NCBI RefSeq assembly: GCF_009870125.1
Contig: NC_046683.1
Coordinates: forward strand, 16,563,001 to 16,627,000
Reading direction: 5' to 3'
DNA length: 64,000 nt
DNA from: Drosophila pseudoobscura
Lineage: Eukaryota > Arthropoda > Insecta > Diptera > Drosophilidae
The first letter of the stretch is position 1. Every line of letters begins with the position of its first letter. Shown one piece after another: positions 23,009-35,654 of this stretch. The notes below the pieces were generated by a model. It was not told the DNA's origin, searched no databases, and saw only the letters and a program-made list of their open reading frames with translations. The position numbers and the translations under genes were made by a program.

Positions 23009-23470
23009 GTTTGCTCGCAAAAACAGCAACAACCGCAATGAACTTGCTGCCTGCTGCTGTTGGAGTCTCGGCCTCTGCCGCTGTCGCTGTCGCTGTCGCT
23101 GCCGCTGCCACTGATGCTGCCTCTGGCTCTGGCTCGGCCTCTGCCAGTGCGGCTGCTTCTCTGCTGCTGCCTCGGCAAGCAGTTTCCATTTCATTTTTAA
23201 GCTAACGTTCAGCGCGTTCAGCGTTTTAATATTTAATTGTCGTCGATCGCGAGCGGTTGCCATTGCCATTGCTGTCCATAGCTGACCATTGCTGACCGTT
23301 GTTTGGTTCCACTGTGCCACTGCCACGGACTTACCGTTACCGTTAAGCGTTGTGTGTGCCCCGTGCCCCCTGTGCCACTGCCGTTTGGCCAATATTTACC
23401 GCGATCTTTTTGTTCAGTGATATTTGATTTGTTGTTAAGTGCCACGCCTGTTGCCAGGATCTTCTCCAGA

Positions 23471-26291
23471 ATGCCGACCCCTTCCGTGGCCTGCCTATGC
23501 CTGGCTCTACTGGTCGTCGCGTGGCATCCACATCGTACCGTCGGCCGCAGCTACAGCAGCGGCCTGATCTTCTACGAGCTGGCCACGCACACGCCCTATC
23601 TGCCGCCCACGGTGAGCGTGTCGCGGGGTCGCAACCTGGCCAGTGTCAAGTACTCGTCGAAGGGCTCCATCTGGTCCACATTTGGACAGCCGTGCGAGTG
23701 CCGTGGCCCCGTCTGCGGATGCTGTGCCGGCCTCAAGGTGGATCAGTACAAATTCGATCAAAAAGGTGAGTAGGGGTCGACCGGGTCGTCGAGTGTCAAA
23801 TACCAAAAGAGCAGATGTCTTTGATGGATGGAGGATATATTCCTTTCTTGAGAATAGGCAATGGGCATGGACCCCCCTGCTCTTCCAGAGTTCTGTGATA
23901 ATAGACCAGGGATCCGAAAAATTAGGCAAGAGGCAATTAATTAGAAAAGTTTTGACCTTGGATTGACTCCAAAATTCATCGATTGGTATTATTCCGATGG
24001 CGTTTTACTCCGCTTAAATACAAGATCAGTTTCAATCAGGAATTATAAGTTCTAAAGCTCCTTCCAACGATCATCTATCATCTATTGAAACTACTTCAAT
24101 GATCATGGCTATCGCACTGCTTGATCTGCGGATAGAGATGCGATCCACAGTAAGTGCTGTCAGTGATCGTGAACCAGAGTCAAGAGCAGTTGTGCTTCCA
24201 CATATGGAAGTACCAGACCCTAGAAAGACACATAGATCAAGACCTGGTCTCTGGCACTTTGGCATTCCCAGTCCTAGTCGTGGCAGATGCTCCGGGGGGC
24301 CTGGCCGATTTCCTTGGCAAAGATCTCGGCGGTGTGTGGTGGCCGCATGCCAGAGACAACAATAGCAATAACAGTGGTTTAGCTGTACTTGAATCTCGTT
24401 TCGATTTCGTTTCGTTTCGTTTCGTGACATGGTTGCATTTGCCAATCAAAATGCCACAAATTGTTGGCGCTTGGAGCGCTCTGCCTGGCTCTGCCTCTGC
24501 CTCTGCCTTCGCCTCGCTCTGGTCTAGGTCTGGCTCTGGTCTGGATTTGCGAAGCGAATCTGAATTTGCCACCCGCAACTTTCATTCATTGAATGGAATC
24601 GTTTCATAGTCTCACTCTCTTGTGCTGCCCCTAACTCACTCGTTTCCCCGCTCTCTGTCTCTGTCTCGTTTTTTGCAGTATGCGCCAACGTCACGTTCGT
24701 GCCACAGCTGGAGGAGGCGCAGCTAGAGGTGTACCTCAATGAGCGCCCCTCGTCGAAGTACGGGATCTCGGTGCGGAACCCGTCGCCGTTCTGCATACCG
24801 GTCATGATGGGGGTGCCCATGGCCATGTGCGTCCAGATGACCGACGTCGCGCTCGTAGGCAACAACCTCAACATGTGCATGGACTTTGTGGTGCGCCTGG
24901 CCACCACCGATCTCTTCGAGATGCACTTCCAGTGCATGCGCATGGGCCTCGACGGCCTCCAGTATGTGGACAAGAATGGTAAGCCCGTTCTGCCTCCCGC
25001 CGAATCATCAAAGGGCGACGATGAGGATGACGATGATGATGATGAGGAGCAAATGGAACCGGGAACGGGTTCTGGTGCGGAGTATGACTATAACGAACCG
25101 GAATTGCCAGAGGAGAAGGAGAAGCAGCAGGAGGTGGCAGAGGAGGAGGAGCAGCCTGAACCGTTGCCGATTGAAAGTGAAATGCTAATGGCCAGCGATC
25201 AAGACCTGGCCAACAAAGAAGACCAAGTGGAGGCCGTCAACGAAGAGGAGGAGGAGGAGTTGGAGGAGCCGGCAAAGGTAGAGGCAGAAGCAGAGGCAGA
25301 TACAGAGGCGGAGGCGGAGACACCTGCCAATGCTGGCGAGAGTGGCCTGAAGCCAAACGAAGTAATTGAAACAATTACCAATTCAATAAGAGCCACTGAA
25401 GCGCCTCCAACAGCAGCGACGACAACAACGACATCGACTACGACCACGACAACTAGGCAGCCGATCATTGTTGTTAGTGAAGACACATACCACGAGCAGA
25501 TCGATGGCGGGGAGGAGACCGAGAAGGAGGAGGCGAAGGTGGAAGAGGTGAAGATGTCAGCTGAAGAGGGGACGGAGCCAGCGGCAGAGGCAGAGGCAGA
25601 AGCACCCACAGTGGCAGAAGAAATCGAAAACGAAAACATTAGCGACAACGAGATAAATGTGGATGATGACGATAGAAATGGCGAAGACGCTGGGAAAGAT
25701 GCCAAGGTGAAGGAACCCCCAGCAAAAGTGCAGCCGGAGATAGAGACGGGCACGGAGACGGAGACGGAAACAGAGACAGGCACTGAGTTATATGATATGC
25801 CAGTGCCAGGGCCAGTGGCAGAGGCAGAGGCAGAGTTCAACGATGACACAGCTGCCGAGGAGGCCAATAAAGCGGAAGAAGCGGACGTAGATGATGCTGA
25901 AGAGGGAGCGGATGGCGAGAGTGATGATGGGGCTGAGGTGGAGGAAGATAACGCTGATGGTGATGCGGAGGAGGAGGAGGCGGAGGAGGAGAACGAGGAC
26001 GATGAGGAGGACGAGGACGACGAAGAAGAGGAGGCTCAAACAGAGGTCACAAGCCTTGCAAGTAACTCCCAAAATAGCATTGAAAGCGCTGCAGTGCATC
26101 AAGCAGTGGATGACCAAGCGAATGCAAGCAGTGCCATACAGACAGCGACAACGACAACGACGACAGCAGCAGCTGCCGCCAAGTCGTTATCCAGGCGCCT
26201 GCATCGACTGCATCGGCAGCGTCGCCGCAACGGCAGAGGCAGCGGCAGCGGCAGAGGCAGAGGCAACGGTAACCCCACCGTCAATGCCTGA
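23471..26291 (+). CDS. Secreted DUF4773-type protein with long acidic tail
   Basis: Two exons, 23471-23765 and 24679-26291, joined at a GTGAGT donor and TTTTTTGCAG acceptor within a Val codon, giving 635 residues. I start at 23471 because MPTPSVACLCLALLVVAW is a clear signal peptide; an upstream in-frame ATG exists but buries it. Residues about 70-185 carry a Cys-rich domain (PCECRGPVCGCCAGL ... VCANVTF ... NPSPFCIPVMMGVPMAMCVQM ... MCMDFVVRL) that I assign to the arthropod DUF4773 family, whose function is unknown. The remaining 430 residues are low complexity: runs of Asp/Glu, Glu-Ala repeats, a Thr run, then a basic Arg-rich C-terminus (SLSRRLHRLHRQRRRNGRG). The tail is far longer than the domain itself. 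AATAAA lies at about 26449. It is convergent with the next gene, about 330 bases between stop codons. Confidence 0.8.
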
Positions 26292-26448
26292 TAGCAAGCC
26301 AAGCAGTCTCTCCTGTGCTCTTAATTTACTCGTAATTTGTAATTTGTAATTGTTAATGAGTTGTTAATGCTAAACGAACGTTGATGCTTGTTAATTAATA
26401 CGTATTTATTATTTATTGAAACGAACACTCAAAGCCAAACTCAAGCGA

Positions 26449-26454
26449 ATAAAG
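26449..26454 (+). terminator. Poly(A) signal AATAAA of the DUF4773 gene
   Basis: AATAAA about 160 bases after the stop codon, in an AT-rich 3' UTR. Confidence 0.5.
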
Positions 26455-26622
26455 CATAATTTAAATCCTAAACACTCGGTTCAAAGCAGGGCAGGGCTGG
26501 GCCGGTCGTAAGCAATGGTCGTCAAGCAGTAGAAGCTCCAGGAGTTGCTTTGGCTCTCTCTCTCTCATCTTGGAAACAGATTGAAAGTTAGATGAAAGCC
26601 AATCGCAGCCGCTGGAGCTCCT

Positions 26623-28803
26623 TCAGCTGTAGGCATTGCTGTTGTTTAGGGAGTGGAGCGAGGACACCGCACTGATAGTGCGCTTGCGGGGCTTGCTCCG
26701 CAGGGACTGCTCCGAGTGGCGCAGCTTGCGCAGGTTCAGGTCGTTTTCGTTGATTGTGTTGCAGATGGCCAGGTAGGCCATCAGCTTGGTGGACTTTAGT
26801 TCCTTGGCCAGCTGACTGGCCTTCGCCAGGGACTCCTTGAGGCGCTCGAAGCGACTGAGGACCGCGTGCACCTGGCACACCAGGAAGATGCTGTTGTAGC
26901 GCCAGATCAGGCTGTTGCAGCTGCGGGCCTCTACGGATAAAGTGGTGACGTCACGTCAATGGATAGTGAGGAGGGAGCAGGTTGGGGACTCACCATTGAA
27001 GGCGCTGCGGGCCAGGACCAGGCTCTTGTCGAAGCGGAACTCCTTGAAGTGTCCGCGGGCCAGCTCGAAGCGCAGATAGGCCCGCTCGATGGGGTAGCGG
27101 GAGTTGCGCAGACGCTCTTCCAGCTGATCCATCTTCTGGCTGCGATTTCAAGATGATTAGGAGATGATGAAGGGGGGAAAACTCTCCTTTCTTCGTACTT
27201 ACTTGGATCGATTTTGGCGCGCCTCCTCCTTTTTGATTTCCATGTAGAGATTGGGTCCTCCGAAGCTAACGGTCATGTCCTTGGCCCGCTCCGGCTGCAG
27301 CAGGTACAGCAGCAGGCGGTTCTTCGGATTCAAAAAGTCCACGTTCGCTGGCAGCGCACACTGATCCACATGGGCCAGGGCCAGGGTGTTATACACGTCG
27401 TTGACGAACTCCCACTTCCAGGGCAGCGTGCGGTGCGTCTTCAGGTCAATAATTTTGGACATTATGTGCTCGATGTAGTTCGTCAGGCCCTCGACGTTGC
27501 CCGCCGCGCGCAGCCGCCGCACATCCCGCAGCATTCGGAGGCAGTCGCGCCTGGTCTGGTACTCCACGTGGAACAGATACCTCTCGCGGCTCCTCTCGCA
27601 CCTCTCGCTCGTGCTCTGGCATTTCGCCGTCTTGCTGTTGTACAGCGGATTGCGGGCGTGCATCATTTTCTGCAATTCAGCAGTGGATATTCACTCTATC
27701 CCTCTGCCCCCCAAGTGGACAAAACCTCACCATGAACTTCCTGACGATCCCATACTGCTCGCCACTGAGCTGCCGCAGATAGGGGGTGGTGCCGTGCATC
27801 AGCGGGTTCAGAAAGATCTGATTGCTGCGCAGCTGCTGCAGCAGGGCCACGTCCACGGCACTCCTGCCCAGGTACTGGTGGTTGTAGAAGCTCTTGCTGG
27901 CCCGCCGCCGAGCCCGCTCCAGGGAGGTCAGCGTTTCTGTCTTCCTCTCGAGGACGCTCTGGACGTCGCATTGTTGCTGCTCCTTCAGCTTCTTCCACAG
28001 CGGACGGGGCACAAAGGCGGCTAGCTCCTGCCGACGCCGCAGGACCTCATCGATGGCGGCGCTATTCTGCTGCAAGAATGGTCCGAGCGTGGCGCCAACG
28101 GTGTCCTCGAACACGCCCGTAATCTGCACAAGCGGTGGAAGAGGTCCCCAAGAAATGCTATTGACTGCCACGGACTCACCTTCTTCTTGCGAACGTCAAA
28201 GCGACGTTGCATCTGGCTGGCGGGATTGTAGAAGCGTGCCTCCGTGTGCAACGTCCGGAGGGTTTCCTCGAATTCGTTGCAGTCGAAGAGGGCGTCGCAC
28301 TCCGCCATGAGAACGTCAGCGGAGCCCACCACGTTGTTGTCCACCTGCTTCTGGGCCAGCCACATCATGTCCTTGGCCCGAGTAGCGTCCTCGAAGGCCC
28401 CCTCCGACTGGGCAATGGATCGCTGGCACAGGCTGCGATGGAACAGGGCCGTGTAATCGTTCCGGCAGACTCCCTGCTCGATCGTGCAGTTTCGTATGGA
28501 TGCGGGCATCTCGGGGCTGGGATACTTGCAGGAACGTTTCTGCTTCTGTGGCTCCTCCTTGCAGACGGCCAGGGCGCGGCCGTAGCACTCGATGGCCTTG
28601 CTGTTGAGCAGGCGCCGGCTGTAGTACTTGCCCCAGTCCATGAAGAGTGGCGCCTGCACGCAGGGCGGCCAGTCGATGTGCTGCCAGGCAAAGGCCTCCG
28701 GTGCAAGTTTTCCGACTCCTCCTGCTGCTCCTCCTGCTGCTCCTCCTGCTCCCCCTGCTCCTCCCCCTCCAGCCAACCCAACCGTCTCACCCGACACTGC
28801 CAT
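26623..28803 (-). CDS. TPR protein of ODAD4/TTC25 type
   Basis: Five minus-strand exons: 28803-28180, 28123-27731, 27669-27203, 27139-26994 and 26930-26623, separated by 56-63-base GT-AG introns in compatible phase, giving 645 residues. After a Gly/Ala-rich N-terminus (about 1-30), helical TPR-like repeats follow: DWGKYYSRRLLNSKAIECYGRAL, then SEGAFEDATRAKDMMW, then DALFDCNEFEETLRTL. The middle segment (SFYNHQYLGRSAVDVALLQQ ... HGTTPYLRQL ... HARNPLYNSK) and the late LPWKWEFVNDVYNTLALAHV resemble the corresponding parts of vertebrate TTC25/ODAD4, which docks outer dynein arms to ciliary doublets. In flies such genes serve sperm flagella or chordotonal cilia. That role is inferred from the family. 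The frame is intact throughout. The paralogue identity is not settled, so no symbol is given. Confidence 0.78.
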
Positions 28804-28837
28804 AGCGATAGTGGCTAATCCTCAAAATAACAGTTAA

Positions 28838-31222
28838 TTTAACAGAAAATTGATGAAATTTTCACATGGAAATTTGGCAAAAACAAGCGCAAAGCAATTT
28901 CTAAGCCTCAACCGTAGCTGATAACGAAATCGAAAATGATAGATGAATCTCGAATTGAGAATTCCTTCAATGTCTGCTTTGCCTGGGAAAAGGTTTCCAT
29001 TTCCATTTTGGATGCTAATGGGTTAATGCTTAGCTCTGCCACTCCCACACCCACCACAGAGCATTTCGAGTTGCCCCCAAATGTTGCAATAGCTAAATTG
29101 GTGTAGGGAAAGGGTCAGCGAAGCGAGACGGGGCGTGGGGAAACCCCAAAAAGAAGCGCCGAGTCGCCCAAAAAAATATGCACCCAGAGAATTCACTTGG
29201 CTATAAGTATTTATACCATTTTATTTGATATTAAAATGATAGTATTTTATTGAAATATATGCGCAATTAAAAATAGATATGTTTCATATTTTAATTAAAT
29301 ATATTTCATACAAATTTAGTATAATATATTTTATTTTAAAAGGTTATAAAACCTTTTATATTAATTTTAGTTATATTAATTTTAATTATATTACATTTAA
29401 TTTAATATTTAATTGAATTACGACTGTGTGTATTTCTTTTTGATATACCAGTTTTCTCTCAGTGTGGAATATGCAACAAAAGAAAGGTGCGATTAAGGCA
29501 ACAACACCAACACCAACACCTGCAAAAAGCAGGCCATGAAAAACAATAACCCTCATAATCGGAAAATATTATATAACACTCTTAATGCCGCAGCTACTGT
29601 TGCCCCTGCCGAACCCGAGCCCGTACACGTACTTTGTACCGCCACTGTGACAGCCAGAAATTATTTAATTATTCGTGTTTCTTCCTCCGTGCCGACTGTC
29701 TGCGGCTCCGTTGGGGGTATCATCTGGCAGGGCGATTATACGACAATTATTACAATATTTGTTTATAATTTTTAATTGCTTTTATTTTTCACATCATTCG
29801 TAAATGGCTTTTGTTTTTGTTTTTGGCTTTGTTTTCGTTTTCGTTTATCTTTTCCTTTGCTTTCGGTTCATTTTTTGTTTGTAATTTTAATTTCGCTTCT
29901 TTATATTTTGTTGTTGTTGGATTTTTTGTCTTTGCATAAGCGCGACGTGAATTAAATTTTGTGGTCAATAGGAGAGAGGTGTAGAGGAGAGGTGGCCAAC
30001 GATTACTCTTCATTTGTATGCCAATGGGAGTGTGGGTGTCGTGTCGCTTCCATTTCGTCGACTTTTTTGCGTGTATCTTATTTGCGGAAAGAAAGTTCCC
30101 AGACGAAAAAAGTGCCACAAATGCAGCGGGACGGGGTACCAGCTGTGGGCAGTCGCCAATTAAATGTTGTTTTTTTTTTCCTACTGCCACTGGATTTTAT
30201 TATTTGGCAGAAGCGCAACAAGCACTGGTAGACCAGAGTCTTGCGAAAAAATGTGGCCAAAAACAAAGGCAATGTCGAGAAAACGGCAGACGGCAGGGGC
30301 GGCAGCTTCGCATTTCAATTGAATGTCGCATCGGCAGCAGCAAACAAAACAAATAGTTTTACTGTATTTTTGGGTATTTTGGAATATGAGGAAATTATAC
30401 TAGGTGGTCCGCTCTCGCAACGCGCTCTCTTTGCGGGTCTTACTTTGCTCGTTCTTCGCTCTCTTATCAACCAATGCGTCAAAGCGCTCTCAGCAGACCC
30501 GACAGAGAGTTAGCGGTCTGTTCACCTTGTATAATTTCATCATGGGCACGTGTGTCTGTTCCTCGCTCGATCTGTTCTCTTTCTTATTCTATGCGCTCTC
30601 TGCAAGTAGAGTATGTGTATTGGGCTAAGACCTCATTTGCTTGCAGCAATTACAGTGGGCTTAAGAACTAATCGTACATACTATATGTACAGTGGTATTA
30701 CGAGCTCTGCCCAGAGCTGAAGATGATCGATTGAGGGATTCCAAAATAGCAGAAAGTTTGAGAGTTGAAGTATTTATAATGATAGGTCGCCTGGCAGCGA
30801 CTTCACCCTCTTTCACCTCGACTTTTTGGGCAATTGGGCGTCGATTTAGTCTAGAATTCATATTGGCAATTACAAAAAACAGGAGGATGAGGATGTTCCT
30901 GGCCAACACTTAGTATGGAATGTAAGTCAATTATTTAAATAGTTTGCAATAGATTAAAAGTATTTTCCTCAGCGTTAAACTCATGGGACCGTGAATTGGT
31001 GGAATATACCTACTTTTGGGGATACCACCTCGATAAAGTGGTGTCGAAATACCGAAAAAGTAAACTTTTGCTTATTTTAGTAGATTTTCGCATCAAAGCT
31101 AATGAAATTATATGCCAATTGGTTGAATAAAGAGGCTGTATCTTGGCCCTTTATACTCAGATTTATATAAACCTTTATCTTATCTTTATCTTAAACGACG
31201 CCCAATAATGTTCCAATGCACT
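28838..31222. other. AT-rich intergenic DNA, no confident gene
   Basis: 29200-29470 is extremely AT-rich. CTCT/GAGA-type words cluster around 30405-30600, resembling GAGA-factor sites. A minus-strand frame at 30661-30909 begins with a hydrophobic stretch (MLARNILILLFFVIANM) and could be a tiny secreted protein of 82 residues, but nothing else supports it. Confidence 0.45.
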
Positions 31223-31591
31223 TCATGTACATATTAAGTGTTTGAATTTCCTTAGCTCAGAAATCATCAATTTTATTGGCTGTGGCGCTGCCCGATTGGC
31301 CACCACGACCCCCTCCCTTGACACCGCTGCCCAATTAGCCATACCGCATACGCCCTGTTGCATGCACAAACAGCCAGGACTACAGCAGAGCCTGTCAACG
31401 TGTCCCAGAGACGCACACTCGTATGCGACATTGCTGACTTTGCATGTCCAGGTGCAAATTGGGCTCAGCCCGGTCGGTTTGGCGCCGCTGAACGTTGACA
31501 TTGTGTCAACAGCGAAAGAACATGCTGCCGCATACATGGCTCCGATGAGGAGCCATCTAAGCCGGAAACTGGTAAGGGGGTTGATGGAGGC
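31223..31591 (-). CDS. Candidate small Cys-rich secreted protein exon
   Basis: A minus-strand frame reaching 145 codons upstream to 31660. A CCTTACCAG acceptor-like site near 31572 precedes FRLRWLLIGAMYAAACSFA, which looks like a signal peptide. The following segment has eight cysteines in about 40 residues (CTWTCKVSNVAYECASLG and RLCCSPGCLCMQQGVC). I do not recognise the family. Cys-rich spacing plus a leader suggest a secreted peptide, but the opposite strand is also open for 118 codons, no first exon was identified, and chance is not excluded. Confidence 0.3.
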   Translation of the reverse strand, partial: ASINPLTSFRLRWLLIGAMYAAACSFAVDTMSTFSGAKPTGLSPICTWTCKVSNVAYECASLGHVDRLCCSPGCLCMQQGVCGMANWAAVSREGVVVANRAAPQPIKLMISELRKFKHLICT

Positions 31592-31660
31592 CCAATGACA
31601 CGGGAAGACGTTGGGGTAATTGGCCGGAATATGTGCCCGGGCAGAGCACTCTGTCGGCAT

Positions 31661-33340
31661 GACCCTGACCCAAAGAAGGCCTCAAGTTCGCACTAAGTCA
31701 CAGTGGTGGCCCGCAAAAGTGGAAGCCTGTGTGAGCAAAATGATTGCCTCACAAGTTCTGTGTTGGGTTTCCCTTTAGAGAGCACTTGAGTAGTAGGAAT
31801 GCAGTTCAGCTTTTTGACTGGGAAAGCCTGAAGCCGAACTCTAAATAAATATGCTTATTGCCAGGAAATATAATGTCCGAAAAATACACTTAATTTCCAC
31901 TATCTACACGATCAATGCCAAAAGTAGAGGTACAGACAAAAGTATTAAAAGTATTTCCATCTGGGTGCTATCACATTTGTTCGTCTTCGCTGCTAATTCA
32001 TTTCCAGTACATTACCAACAACATATCCTCAACTTAACCATTTTCGAACATACATACCCTTTCACGTCTATAGTTTTCCTCAGGCTTCTGTTATCATGGA
32101 TCCTATATTTAATCGTCTAGTAATGATAATAGACGGTTACAGCCTGGGTCTGGGTTCTATTTCTCGTAGAACAATAGCAGATGACTTGTTCTTTAATATA
32201 CACATATTTTACAGAGCAATGGTACCGGCACTACAGGGAAAAATAGTGTTTAGGGAATATATATTAGGACTGGACCACCAAGGTCGAGGCCACCATAAGT
32301 CAGCCTTGCATTCTGTGTAAATGATGAAAACTTTTGAAACTATTACATTTCAAAACAGTTCCAAGAACTGCTGGAAACTCTCGATCTCTTCAGCACACGT
32401 GGCGTCCCCGGGGTATTGACGCCGATGACACAGTGCCCCGCCAACGCTTCTGTCAGAACTTTTAGCCTTTTCTCGGCTAAGTTTATGAGTGGCGGGAGTC
32501 AGAGTGAGGCCACAGCGAGATTGATATTTGGCAGTCGGAGAGAGAGACAGGAGAGAGAGAAAATAAGTTAGAAACAGTTGAGTTATTCCGAAGGCACTAC
32601 CGTTTGAGCCTTAATACTCCTACTAACGTTTCATTGCACTTGTTTTGAGTAATTAGTGCCGACAGTGAGAGATATTTTGACTTGGATTTTGGCTTGGATT
32701 CATATGTGTCGCTGCATCACCTGCCATACAATTCGCACCTCGACTGTGAGCCAAGTCAGCCGGCCAGAGTCAGGGGCGTGCCAATGTGCCACCACTGTGC
32801 CGAATCGGCAGGCAGCAGTCTTCGGGTAGTGGCGTCCTCGTGGCCAGGCCCATGCTTGACGCGGCCCTCGTGCGTGCAGCATCAGACGGCGCCTTCAGTC
32901 CACATTTTTCTCGCCTTGTGGCAGGTCGCTGTCGCTCGCCGAATCGGGAGAGTCCGCCCCAGTCACAGTACACGGAGTCAGGCGCCGTAGCGACGTGAAA
33001 TTTCAGTTAAAGATTTGAAAGTGCCAACGCCTCGTTGGAGATACAATCCGAAGGGCCAAAGATCATTGCAGGAGGAGGTGAGTGATGTTGTGCCACTTGA
33101 CACTTGCCATTTGTCACTGTTTGGTAACTATAGCTTTATCGTGTGTTGGCCCTTTCCTGGAACTTCACTTGTAATCTCTGCCCAATTCATTATTTATGGG
33201 AAAGTGTCAAGTGTCCAGGCCGCTCTTCATTTTGTGGCCAAAACACAGTTTGTTGTGTTCCCTTGTTGAAAGCCATTAACATGAATCTTTCATTTCATTA
33301 CATTCTATTTGCCCTAGGCCGACCACTTATGATTGCAGGG
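31661..33340. other. Intergenic DNA or 5' UTR region
   Basis: No coding exon. GA-rich repeats lie near 32538-32560. Around 32930-33079 a CAGTCACAGTACACGG initiator-like word is followed by a strong GGAGGAG/GTGAGT donor at 33080, which could close a non-coding first exon leading to the acceptor near 33340. Confidence 0.3.
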
Positions 33341-33639
33341 AGGCTCCGAAGGCGAGATGATTTCCACTCCCACATATGACGTTTTTATGGGGCCCTCGAG
33401 TGTGTTTTGTCCTGGGCTTATGGCCAAAACTTGCTTTGTTTTAGTTTCAGTCTCCGTCCGAGACGATTACAGTGGCATTGCCTTTTCATGGCAGCAGGAC
33501 GATGACTTTCGCCCAGTCCTAGTCCAAAGAATGGCTTGGTTCATCAACTATGGCTATGGAGAGACGCAGTCCCTCAGCCCTCAACGCTCCTACCGGCCTA
33601 ATCCTAGCAGGATTCATTTGTATTGTGGTTACCACCGAT
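33341..33639 (+). CDS. Candidate first coding exon with signal peptide
   Basis: An ATTGCAG acceptor at about 33340 opens an exon in which ATG at 33550 starts MAMERRSPSALNAPTGLILAG, continuing FICIVVTTDA, a plausible signal peptide, followed by AG/GTGTCA, a weak donor at about 33640. No downstream exon was found in the next 17 kb. A gene with very large introns (as in Ig-superfamily receptors) would look like this, but so could chance. Confidence 0.22.
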
Positions 33640-33640
33640 G

Positions 33641-35654
33641 CCAGGTGTCAGTTTTTGTTTTCAGCCACGCTTCCCTTTTCCGTTTCCATTTCCATTTTGT
33701 GTCATTGGAGAAGACAATGTGGGACCCGGCCCCTCCCCCTCCACGAGGCGTATACTTAATATTTATGCCACACTGATGATTGCTGGGCTCCTGCACCTGC
33801 TCCTCGATTGCAATTGTGGCAGCAAAGTGGCAACGTTTCGGTAATCAGCCGTGTGTGTGCAACGCTGCAATTTCCTGCCAACTGACAATGCTTTCAATTG
33901 CCCCCCGGCCCGCCAAGTGCCCCCTCGTCGGAGCATGCGACTGATTGGCTTCAATGCCTGATGCCAGAGCTGCATAATGCCGATCCAATCACCCATTGCA
34001 GCCATCTAAACGTTTCTGCACATAGAGATAGGGCTGCGAAGTGCAGAGTGCCAGCGGGAGCGGGAGCGGGAGCGGGGCAGGGTACACTTGTATATCATGA
34101 AATATGCATGGCAGGTGCTGAGTGATTCGGGGCGCCACCAGTCCGCCAGTCCGCCAGCCGACGACTGGAGAGAGAAGCGCATCCATAATTCAAGCAGCAC
34201 TGAAATGGAAGCAACTGCAAATGTGCAATTCAATCGCAGTGGATGGTAGCTGCAGCTGCTGCAGTTGTACCATTTATGCCACTCCAGAATCAGAATCACC
34301 AGAAGAAAGGACTTTCAAATGTGGAATGATAATAGTAAAACTGTTGCCAGTTGCCAGCAATTGCCAGATATTAAGATGTCTGCGACTGGCAGCCTTTCTA
34401 TCCCCCTCCGAAGCGTTGCCCCTCAAGACATGCAACAGTTAACAGTCCGATGTATAATTTAATTGGCTTAGCTTGAGCTCTGGGCTTAGGGCTCTCTCAG
34501 CTCTCTAGGCCCCTCTAGGCTTTGTCGCTGCTCCATTTTACGGCGATGACAAGGAGCAGTGGGGAGCATTACCCTCCCGATGGCTGGCGGGGGCCCGCGG
34601 GGCTGTCGCTAAAGCATCGTAAAACGGTGCGTATCAAATTATCGTTAGATTTATTGCCCGCCAGCCAGGCAGTTGCTCCCATTCTGAGGGCTTTTCGTTT
34701 TACAATTTTATGAGAGCCACCAGCAAAAAAAGGACAACAAAGAAGTGGTTACCAAAAAAAAGTAGAACACAAAGTACGAGCCCGAACGACATATAGAATG
34801 CATACAACTTTCGATTTATGGGAGAGACGGCAGTTAAAAGTGTTCGTGTGTGCAACACATCACATACTCGACTGAATATTTGTTCTGGGCTCTCCTACTA
34901 AGCCTTCACGATTGGGTTGGAATAGTTTTTGAAGTGCCCCTAAATGTGGGTTGCAGCTGGAAACCATTCATCGATCAGGGACTGGCAAGACTGATATTTA
35001 CCCACCAAATTGGTTTACTCAATGCTCATTCTTCTCCATGGAATTCAAAATAAAATAGTGCAATAATGGAATAAATTGGTCAAAACATATCTGCTAAGCC
35101 TCCCAGCAGAGGCTGTACGGGCAGTGAGGAGTGAGACCGAGGCGGATCCAAGGTTGTCCAAGTTTGAAGGAGATTGGCATCTCTAAATTTTTTGGCTTAC
35201 TGTTTGGCCAGTCATCATTTGATGTCAATCGAATCGCCTTTTTTATATTGCATTTTTCATCCATCATCCTGTAAAGTATGCTTTTCTTGCAGCCCAAAAG
35301 TAGACTCGTCTCTTGCTTGATTTAGTTTTTATTCATTGAAATATTCATCTTAAAGTTTGCTGTTTAATAGTGGAATGCAGCCTGGCAAGAGGGAACACGA
35401 GGGCTTTGGAATTTTTGCATATAGAGAAGCTCATTTTGTTAGACCATAAAAAAACCTATCCAGAAAGGAATTTGCTCGATTTGTTCATGTAGTTTGGATA
35501 CTAGATAAAAACTTCTGCGATTTTCTGAGGGGATAAAGAAATGACAATGATATCGGATATTTTATTTTTCGGAGTGCAAAATATTATAACGATCCGAAAA
35601 ATGCAGTAGACTGAACCACAAAATTGTTGTATTTAATTCGTATATTTTATTTTT
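33641..35654. other. Intergenic or intronic DNA, nothing recognised
   Basis: No supported exon, repeat family or RNA gene was seen. A GGGAGC repeat occurs near 34052-34078. Confidence 0.5.

Noticed and set aside
25199..25867. 222-codon Ser/Val/Ala-rich minus-strand frame
   Set aside because: Antisense of the Glu/Ala-rich acidic tail of the DUF4773 gene.
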